This document shows, piece after piece, positions 1 to 6,200 of a stretch of DNA of 16,667 nt. Position numbers and translations under genes: made by a program. The stretch's first letter is position 1. Each line of letters begins with the position of its first letter. The DNA is from Thermoplasmata archaeon (lineage in GTDB: Archaea; Thermoplasmatota; Thermoplasmata; Halarchaeoplasmatales; Halarchaeoplasmataceae), in assembly GCA_019594305.1 (NCBI GenBank), contig JAFDTZ010000042.1, forward strand, positions 1-16,667, read 5' to 3'. Under the pieces are notes generated by a model that saw nothing but the letters and a program-made list of their open reading frames with translations, was not told the origin of the DNA and did not search any database.

Positions 1-38
1 ACAGATATATACCACATGGCGGTAGATGTATCACAGCG

Positions 39-55
39 GCGGGAAATACACCCGC
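39..55 (+). other. Possible leader hairpin 1 upstream of eL15
   Basis: Bases 39-43 (GCGGG) pair perfectly with 51-55 (CCCGC) around a seven-base A-rich loop. A second hairpin follows at 67-78. A TATA-like stretch (GATATATAC, about 4-12) lies far enough upstream to give a transcript that starts near base 35 and contains both hairpins, so a structured eL15 leader is possible. No known riboswitch or RNA family was recognised, and the stretch may instead be coding. Confidence 0.3.
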
Positions 56-66
56 AGGAGATGTGC

Positions 67-78
67 CCCCTTCAGGGG
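67..78 (+). other. Possible leader hairpin 2 upstream of eL15
   Basis: CCCC at 67-70 pairs with GGGG at 75-78 around the four-base loop TTCA. It is a short but all-GC stem located 27 bases before the called eL15 start. Together with hairpin 1 it could form a structured leader. The function is unknown. Confidence 0.25.
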
Positions 79-105
79 TGAATCCAAAAACAAGGATGTG
101 TAAAC

Positions 106-726
106 ATGGTAGACGAATTTGAAGACGAAATAACGGAACCGGTAGACAAGCGCAGTATGTATAAATACATAGAAGAAGCATGGGATCAACCTAGAGAAGG
201 ATACGTGAATGAACTTAGGTTGGAGCGATTGAAGGAATGGAGGCGAGAAAAGAATTACTCCCGTGTCGATAGACCGACAAGACTGGATAGAGCTAGAAAA
301 CTGGGCTACAAGGCAAAGCAGGGCTATGTTATCGTAAGAGGGCGTGTTAGGCGGGGTGGCAGAAGACGGTCAAGGCCCAAGGGCGGTAGAGGGCCCTCGA
401 GGCTCGGTTTCAAGAAACTCACTCCCCGTAAGAGTATACAACGCATCTCCGAGGAAAGGGCGGCGAAAAAATACGCGAACCTTGAAGTTTTGAATTCATA
501 CTGGGTCGCAGACGATGGAAGGTACAAATACTACGAGATAATAATGGTTGATCCACACCATCCCGTTATAAAAAGCGATCCGAAGATCAACTGGATATGC
601 GACACGCATCACAGAGGCAGAACATACAGAGGCCTAACATCCTCGGGAAAGAAATCTCGCGGTCTGAGAAAGAAAGGTAAGGGTGCGGAACGTTCCAGAC
701 CTTCTAAAAGAAAGACCGAACGTTAA
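106..726 (+). CDS. rpl15e: Large-subunit ribosomal protein eL15 (L15e)
   Basis: This is the eL15 protein of the archaeal/eukaryotic large ribosomal subunit, which binds 23S rRNA. The match is clear across the chain: the MYKYIEEAW start block at residue 18, PTRLDRARKLGYKAKQGY around residues 57-74, the basic RGGRRRSRPKGGRG stretch, NLEVLNSYWV, MVDPHHP, and the C-terminal HRGRTYRGLTSSGKKSRGL block. The protein is very basic, as expected. Most archaeal homologues begin at the MYKY block, so the 17-residue acidic extension used here is unusual. ATG 106 has a weak SD-like AAGGATGTG upstream at 92-100. ATG 157 has none but would give the standard length. The family call is certain and the start is not. 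An unrecognised membrane-protein gene follows after 6 bases. Confidence 0.97.
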   Translation: MVDEFEDEITEPVDKRSMYKYIEEAWDQPREGYVNELRLERLKEWRREKNYSRVDRPTRLDRARKLGYKAKQGYVIVRGRVRRGGRRRSRPKGGRGPSRLGFKKLTPRKSIQRISEERAAKKYANLEVLNSYWVADDGRYKYYEIIMVDPHHPVIKSDPKINWICDTHHRGRTYRGLTSSGKKSRGLRKKGKGAERSRPSKRKTER

Positions 727-732
727 AAGAAA

Positions 733-1200
733 ATGGACGGCATATCACTCTTGGACATCCAGTTGTATGCGCTCTTTTTCCTACTAGGTGCATTCACCGT
801 AAAGTCACTTTCGGAGATGATGAACTGGTCCGGTCGCAGGGACATGTCTGAGCTGTGGATGTTCTTTTTAATTGGCTTTATCGCCCATGATGCTATTTTG
901 AGGCCTTACAGGATACGATATATGATAATTAAATGGGCGGTGATCTCAACGGTCGCATTCTTGTTTCTATACAAAGATATTTATTTTATAGTTAGGGATG
1001 ATAAGGTGGCGCTTTTAGCCGCCATGTCTATACTACCCTTGGCTTCCATGCTGGTGACCGCTGGGATATATGTCTTACTAGTATTCTTGTTTAAAAGAAG
1101 ACTGAGGCATAGTTTCAGCCATTCGAAGATGATACCCACTATGCCTTTGCTGACAACGGGACTCATAATCAGCCTGCTGATTTCTTTTTTCTTAATTTAA
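733..1200 (+). CDS. Unrecognised multi-pass membrane protein
   Basis: I do not recognise this 155-residue protein. It is strongly hydrophobic, with probable transmembrane segments near residues 8-24, 41-56, 65-86, 92-120 (perhaps one long or two short helices) and 136-154. Basic loops lie between them, such as residues 57-63 and 121-127. It starts 6 bases after the eL15 stop, so the two are very likely co-transcribed. No Shine-Dalgarno sequence is evident in the A-rich gap. The end converges on the NOG1-like gene, and the stop codons of the two genes overlap in the four bases TTAA. Nothing visible suggests an enzymatic active site. The hydrophobic pattern, codon use and tight spacing support a real gene. 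Confidence 0.7.
   Translation: MDGISLLDIQLYALFFLLGAFTVKSLSEMMNWSGRRDMSELWMFFLIGFIAHDAILRPYRIRYMIIKWAVISTVAFLFLYKDIYFIVRDDKVALLAAMSILPLASMLVTAGIYVLLVFLFKRRLRHSFSHSKMIPTMPLLTTGLIISLLISFFLI
1181..1198 (+). terminator. T-rich tract, possible archaeal terminator
   Basis: The plus strand reads TTTCTTTTTTCTTAATTT across the last codons of the membrane-protein gene, where two genes converge. Archaeal RNA polymerase terminates at T-rich tracts without needing a hairpin, so this could end the eL15 transcript. The tract also encodes hydrophobic residues, so the call is tentative. Confidence 0.35.
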
Positions 1201-2180
1201 AACATTTCTTCAGCTTTCTCCCTGTAGAGTCTCTTGATCTTACCGAATAATCTCTGTTTCAATGTATCCAGGTTATCTCCGGTGATGGCAGATACCTTCA
1301 ATCTATCGCTATCTCCCACCATGAGATCAGATTTGTTTTCAACCTCCATGATCTCCAGATGGTTAAACGTGTCTTTTATCTCATCTGCCAGTGCCTCCTG
1401 TGCCTCCAAAGGATAGCCGCAGGTTCCTGACGGGTCGTAAACAAAAATTATTATCTCCGCGAGGGTCCTTATGGCACTTACCGCCTGCCTTTCGATATCG
1501 TTTCTTTCGTCAGCCGGCCTATCAAGGAGACCCGGGGTATCTATCAACTGACATTTCAGCCCCTCCACCATGAAATGACCTATGCCCACCTCCTGAGTGG
1601 TGAAGGGATAAATGGCTACCTTTGGCTTTCCCGATGATATTTTTGAAACAAGGAGTGATTTACCCACGTTGGGATATCCCGCCACCACTGCCGTGGGTAT
1701 GTCGGTCCTTATATCTGGTAGTGAGTTTAATTTGGTCCTAGCTTCCTGAAGAAACTCCAGGTCTTCGGATATCTGTTTAAGGAAGGAAACCGTTCTCGCA
1801 TACGCCTTTTTACGTAAACGCTCCATTTTGTCGGTATCGGTCGAGCCCGCGACCTCTCTTGCAGTTTCCATGAGCAGCCGCTTGATACGGCGGCGTGCCC
1901 AGTTAAGGGCTCCTAGGCTCTTTTTCAGCCTGTCGGTATCCAACATTATATCGATTACTTCCTGGTAAAAAGGTGGTAGGCTCTCGAAGGACGGAAATTC
2001 CTTCTCGTACCTTTTCATCGTGGACTCGAGAACTTTGGAAATAGTGTTTAGTTTGACGGTCACCGTATTCTTTGTTCGCTCGATGCGATTGCGCCCGCTT
2101 TTTTCCTTTTTCGACGCTCTAAGAAAGGCCTTGTCGACCAACTGGTCGGCGTCCAGTATCGTAGTGATCCTAAATTCCAT
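1197..2180 (-). CDS. NOG1-type (Obg-like) GTPase
   Basis: This is a P-loop GTPase of the NOG1 branch of the Obg family, which in eukaryotes acts in large-subunit ribosome assembly. Residues 1-160 form a helical, charged N-terminal region typical of NOG1. The G domain follows: G1 GYPNVGKS at 168-175, the G2 threonine in YPFTTQ at 191-196, G3 DTPG at 214-217, G4 NKSD at 282-285 and G5 SAITGD at 297-302. The length of 327 residues fits archaeal members, which lack the long eukaryotic C-terminal extension. Proximity to a ribosomal protein gene fits a ribosome-assembly role. It is transcribed away from the FKBP gene across an 89-98 base divergent promoter and converges on the membrane-protein gene. 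No clear SD precedes the ATG. Confidence 0.92.
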   Translation of the reverse strand: MEFRITTILDADQLVDKAFLRASKKEKSGRNRIERTKNTVTVKLNTISKVLESTMKRYEKEFPSFESLPPFYQEVIDIMLDTDRLKKSLGALNWARRRIKRLLMETAREVAGSTDTDKMERLRKKAYARTVSFLKQISEDLEFLQEARTKLNSLPDIRTDIPTAVVAGYPNVGKSLLVSKISSGKPKVAIYPFTTQEVGIGHFMVEGLKCQLIDTPGLLDRPADERNDIERQAVSAIRTLAEIIIFVYDPSGTCGYPLEAQEALADEIKDTFNHLEIMEVENKSDLMVGDSDRLKVSAITGDNLDTLKQRLFGKIKRLYREKAEEMF

Positions 2181-2278
2181 AAGATACGATACATCCCATA
2201 ACGGATAAGCTTAACGGGTCTATTAGGGGAGAAAAGTTTAAAAGAACCATTGTTTACCTCGTTATAGGTGTGTACCTA
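2181..2278. promoter_or_regulatory. Divergent promoter between NOG1-like and FKBP genes
   Basis: The spacer between the two start codons contains one clear TATA-like element, GTTTAAAAG at 2236-2244, preceded on the plus strand by an A-rich stretch that fits a BRE. For the FKBP gene it predicts a start of transcription near 2267. Its TTTAAA core (2237-2242) is a palindrome, so it could in principle also serve the minus-strand gene, giving a leader of roughly 34 bases. No second convincing TATA element is visible for the minus strand, apart from a weak GCTTATC-like stretch near 2205-2211. Confidence 0.5.
2266..2270 (+). promoter_or_regulatory. Shine-Dalgarno site that decides the FKBP start
   Basis: AGGTG at 2266-2270 matches the archaeal anti-SD and lies 8 bases before ATG 2279. 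The upstream in-frame GTG at 2270 begins inside this motif, so it is more likely part of the ribosome binding site than the start codon. Confidence 0.6.
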
Positions 2279-3136
2279 ATGGAAGATAGAAAACTCGTGT
2301 ACGTTGATTACGACGTTTGGATATTACCGGACGAAGAAGATGGAGAAGAAATACTCTTCAGAACTACCGATAGGGTCAAGGCGGAGAAGGAAGAGATTTT
2401 CGATGAGAACGCATACTATGGACCACAGCCAGTAATGGTTGGCGTTGGAGAGATATTGGAGGGTTTCGAAGAGGCTTTGAAAGATGCGGAGGTCGACAAA
2501 AAAAATAGTGTTGAAGTGCCTCCCGATAAGGGTGTCGGCCAAAGGGATCCACGAAAAATAGAACTATTCGGCCGTCGTGAACTTGACAGGAAGGGTATCG
2601 ATATAATGGAAGGCGGTAGGGTAGAGATCGATAACCGTGTGGGCACCATAATCCAAGCGACGGCCGGGCGTGTGCGTGTGGACTTCAACAACCCATTGGC
2701 GGGCAAGATCATCAGGTACGATTACACCATCACCGAGATCCCTGATACATCGGAAGATATCATAGAGGCTATACTGCTTAAAGACTACGACGATGTGGAG
2801 TTCGAAGTTGGCGTGAAAGAAGATTATATTGATATCACGATACCGGATGTATGTAAGTACGACCAGGCATGGTTCGTAGCAAAATACAGGGTCGTGGGCG
2901 ACATACGAAAACTACTGGAGATAAAAAACGTAAGGTTCATCGAAGTTTACGAACAGAAGGAAGAGGAGACTCTGGAAGAAGAGATGTCGAAAGAAACTGC
3001 TGACGAGGAATCACAGGAAGAAGAGATGTCGAAAGAAACTGCTGACGAGGAATCACAGGAAGAAGAGATGTCGAAAGAAACTGCTGACGAGGAATCACAG
3101 GAAGAAGAGACCGATGTGAGCAGCGAAGAGGAATAG
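2279..3136 (+). CDS. Long archaeal FKBP-type peptidyl-prolyl isomerase with acidic repeat tail
   Basis: This is a probable cytosolic peptidyl-prolyl cis-trans isomerase and chaperone of the SlyD-like archaeal FKBP group. Numbering from GTG 2270, the FKBP core runs from about residue 9 to 155: a first strand VYVDYDVWI, the PVMVGVGEILEGFEEAL block at 54-70, an inserted flap domain at about 85-135, and the closing FNNPLAGKIIRYDYTI strand at 139-154. A C-terminal domain (about 160-228) typical of the long archaeal forms follows. The last 60 residues are a highly acidic tail with three identical copies of a 14-residue unit (EEEMSKETADEESQ, residues 236-277). I chose ATG 2279 because of the SD at 2266-2270; the GTG start would add three residues. 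It has its own TATA box. A surface-protein gene with its own promoter follows. Confidence 0.88.
   Translation: MEDRKLVYVDYDVWILPDEEDGEEILFRTTDRVKAEKEEIFDENAYYGPQPVMVGVGEILEGFEEALKDAEVDKKNSVEVPPDKGVGQRDPRKIELFGRRELDRKGIDIMEGGRVEIDNRVGTIIQATAGRVRVDFNNPLAGKIIRYDYTITEIPDTSEDIIEAILLKDYDDVEFEVGVKEDYIDITIPDVCKYDQAWFVAKYRVVGDIRKLLEIKNVRFIEVYEQKEEETLEEEMSKETADEESQEEEMSKETADEESQEEEMSKETADEESQEEETDVSSEEE
2975..3110 (+). repeat. Tandem 42-bp repeat, three perfect copies plus a partial
   Basis: Copies lie at 2975-3016, 3017-3058 and 3059-3100 and are identical at every base, including synonymous positions. The first 10 bases of a fourth copy follow at 3101-3110. Each copy encodes 14 residues in frame in the acidic tail of the FKBP protein. 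Perfect identity indicates recent expansion, probably by slippage or unequal recombination, and predicts length variation between strains. Confidence 0.97.
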
Positions 3137-3169
3137 TCTGACATACAAGTACAATATTGAATCCAATAT

Positions 3170-3179
3170 ACTTAAATAA
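3170..3179 (+). promoter_or_regulatory. TATA box for the giant surface protein
   Basis: ACTTAAATAA lies in the 84-base spacer between the FKBP stop and ATG 3221. It predicts a transcript starting near 3201 with a leader of about 20 bases that contains the SD-like AAGTGAT at 3210-3216. Confidence 0.55.
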
Positions 3180-3209
3180 TTTCGACTCGTTGTCTTTCGG
3201 TATCAACTG

Positions 3210-3216
3210 AAGTGAT
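3210..3216 (+). promoter_or_regulatory. Shine-Dalgarno-like site that decides the surface-protein start
   Basis: AAGTGAT differs by one base from the archaeal consensus AGGTGAT and lies 4 bases before ATG 3221. The in-frame GTG at 3212 is inside this motif. ATG 3221 also gives a signal peptide beginning Met-Lys-Lys, which supports it as the true start. Confidence 0.55.
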
Positions 3217-3220
3217 ACCC

Positions 3221-6200
3221 ATGAAAAAACCAACAACCGTGATGCTTGTACTGATTTTGATCACCATGCAATTTATGGTCTTTGTTGGACATTCAATGCC
3301 CTTCAACGAACGACAAATACCCATGGAGGATCATGCCCCCATCAAGATTAACAGCGACGCGGAGTTCGATCAGCAAGCGGATGCTGGGGATTGGCCCGGT
3401 GACGGCTCTTCCGGTAACCCCTATGTAATAACAAATTACACCATCGATGCAACCGGGTTAGGATACGGCATCTACATCGCCAATACGACATATTACTTTA
3501 TCATAAGTGAATGTGAGATTTTCAACGCGGAATTTGTTGATGAGGATTACCATATGGGCGCAGGGGCTATACTGATAAACAACAGCCACGCCAGTGTAAT
3601 CAGAAACGAAATACATAATAATGTTATAGGTGTTTATGCAAAAGATAGTACCTCCGCCCTGGTACGGGGGAATGAAATCCCTTTAAACTCGGAACATGGA
3701 GTAATTTTTGACAACGTTACCGAAGGCCTGTTATGGGGAAATGTAATCCTTGCGTTTAATCAGGGAATAATATTGACGAAGTCCGACAGAACCGCGGTGA
3801 TCTCAAATTACATACTGGGATTATCCGGTCCCGTTACGGGTATAGAACAGGTCTCATCAAGCTCTTCTCATATAGGGTACAATCACATCGAGTCGTTTGA
3901 ATATGCCATCAACATTACGGATGTACAGAGTTCTCACATAAGGAACAATACCATCAAAGATTCTTTGAACAAAGGTTTAGTACTATGGGGATCGAGTGAC
4001 AATTTGGTATATAATAACCGATTTTATAACTCCAGTAAAGAAGCTGTTTTCCTGAACAATACAAGCAATAGGAATGCTGTTTACAACAATAATTTCTACT
4101 TCAACAACGGTACGTCGAATAGATACGACGAGAACAGTATATCACAGGCAGCCGACAAGGGCTCTTACAACCTGTGGAACGATACGGACGGCGGTAATTA
4201 CTGGTACGACTGGGCCCGTAACAACGAGACCAACGATGCAGATGGAAACGGTATCGTGGACTGGCCCTATACGGTGGACCTATCAACAGGCGTTGCAGAC
4301 CCTCTACCGCTGGCTAAACCGATCCCGAACGAACGTGGTAATATCAGGATAAACAGCGATTCGGAGTTCACATGGGGTAACGGAGTAGTTGACGGTAACG
4401 GTACGGAAGAATATCCGTTCATCATCGAGGGGATATACATAAATGCACGGGACGGGGGTGATGCCTTCTACGTAGGTAATACAACCATGCACTTCATCAT
4501 GAGGCAGTGCGAACTGATGAATGCCACGAACACCGAAAATCCATATTATTTCGGTGCCGGACTCGCCATACATAACGTCACCAACGCCCGTATAACGGAC
4601 ATCGAAGCGTACGAAAGCCTTCACGGTGTGTATCTAGACGAAACCCACGCTGTTTCTACAGAGATATCCAACGTGCATAACAACACCATCGACGGAATAA
4701 GGCTGGTAAACACTTTGAACACCACCATAAAAGGTAATTTGGTACGTAACAACGTTGAAAACGGAATTTCTTTGGGTAATACCGGCAATATATCATTGAC
4801 AGATAACCACTGCACCCACAATGGTAACGGTACCCTGGCTACACATTCCAACCATCTGATTTTCAATAATAACACCTTCACCCACAACCATAATCCTGTT
4901 TACCAGCACACCGCCGGGATGATACAGGTGTTATCCGGAGAATCCATCGTTACCAATAACACCTTTGCCTACAATGCCATCGGTAGCATTCTATTCGCAG
5001 GGGATACGACCACCTTCCGGAACAACAATGTATCCGACAATGAAGCGGGATTTTTTTTCATGAACTCCAACAACAATACCATAGAGCACAACAATTTCAG
5101 TTCAACGGGTATGGGTATACTCGCTAGCGACCTTGTGGATTCGGAAATAGTCTCCAATGAATTTTCACTGATGACGGCCGGCATGTTCTTGAACAATTCA
5201 AGAAGGCTCTTAATCAACGATAACACCTTTACGGTGCTTCAGTTAGGACTTTACATCAATGTTTCAGAAAATATTGGAATATCGAACAACTATTTTTCAG
5301 ACATAGACGTTTCCGCCTTCTTGGAATCGTCCCACAATAACCATATAGCCCGAAATCACATGGATTGTCGGGAACTGGGCCTGTTGGCGAACCATTCTCA
5401 TCATAACGAATTCTACCAAAATGAGATGTGGAATTCAGGTATAGCCTTGACTGGAGACTTCGATACATTTACCACGCAGACTATACCAGAGAACAATACC
5501 GTGAACGGTTTGCCTGTTAATTACACTAAAAATCATGATGGTGGCGGCGAAATATTCACCGGAAACTACGGCCAGATCATCCTTGGAAACGTTCACAATC
5601 TCATAGTCGAAGACCTGAATATCAGCAGCGGCACTGCGGGACTGGGCATGGGCTACAGCTCCTATATAACCGTGAGGAACAGTAACTTCTCTCATCATAT
5701 CTTCGGAATTTACATGGAGAACACCTCCCATTCGAATATTCACAATAATATCTTTTGGTATAACAGGGAGTACGGACTGTACGTAGGTGAGGGTTCACAC
5801 AGCAACCACATATACACCAATTCATTTATCGGTAACAACGGAGCAGGAGAGCAGTTCAACGGATCTCATGTACAGGCCAACGACGAGGGTTACGATAACT
5901 ACTGGAACTCATCCTATCCCGAAGGAGGAAATCACTGGTCCGATTGGACGGCACCGGACAACTACAGCGGTCCCGATCAGGACATTCCCGGCAGGGACGG
6001 TATCGTTGACGACCCCTATCCCGTGGACGGAGGTGTTTTCGATCACTATCCATTGGTATTACCCACCTATCCCATCCCACCCACCGAACCGGAAAATTTG
6101 AACTCTACGACAGGTTACGGTTACGTGTATCTTACGTGGGAAGAGCCGTTCCACGACGGTAATACCAAGATCATCGAGTACCGTATATACCGTGGTCTCG

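Larger units (their letters stand above)
3..122 (+). other. Open frame entering from the left edge, coding status unclear
   Basis: One forward frame is open from base 3 to a TGA at 120-122, giving 39 residues rich in Gly, Pro and Arg with two Cys and two His. It could be the C-terminal end of an upstream gene. I do not recognise it, and an open frame this short is expected by chance fairly often. The reverse complement of the same stretch is also open. If this is a real gene end, it overlaps the first 17 bases of eL15 as called, which would favour the later eL15 start at 157. Confidence 0.2.

Noticed and set aside
1..105. Possible tRNA or box C/D RNA at the left edge
   Set aside because: The stretch has no cloverleaf, no T-loop consensus and no C and D boxes; only two simple stems are visible.
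3201..3217. TATCA/TGATA inverted repeat around the surface-protein leader
   Set aside because: The stem is five AT-rich pairs and part of it is the Shine-Dalgarno sequence, so chance is sufficient.
2937..3236. Minus-strand frames rich in Ser across the FKBP tail
   Set aside because: Their repeats are only the complement of the 42-bp repeats in the FKBP gene. The plus-strand frame is strongly supported by family similarity.
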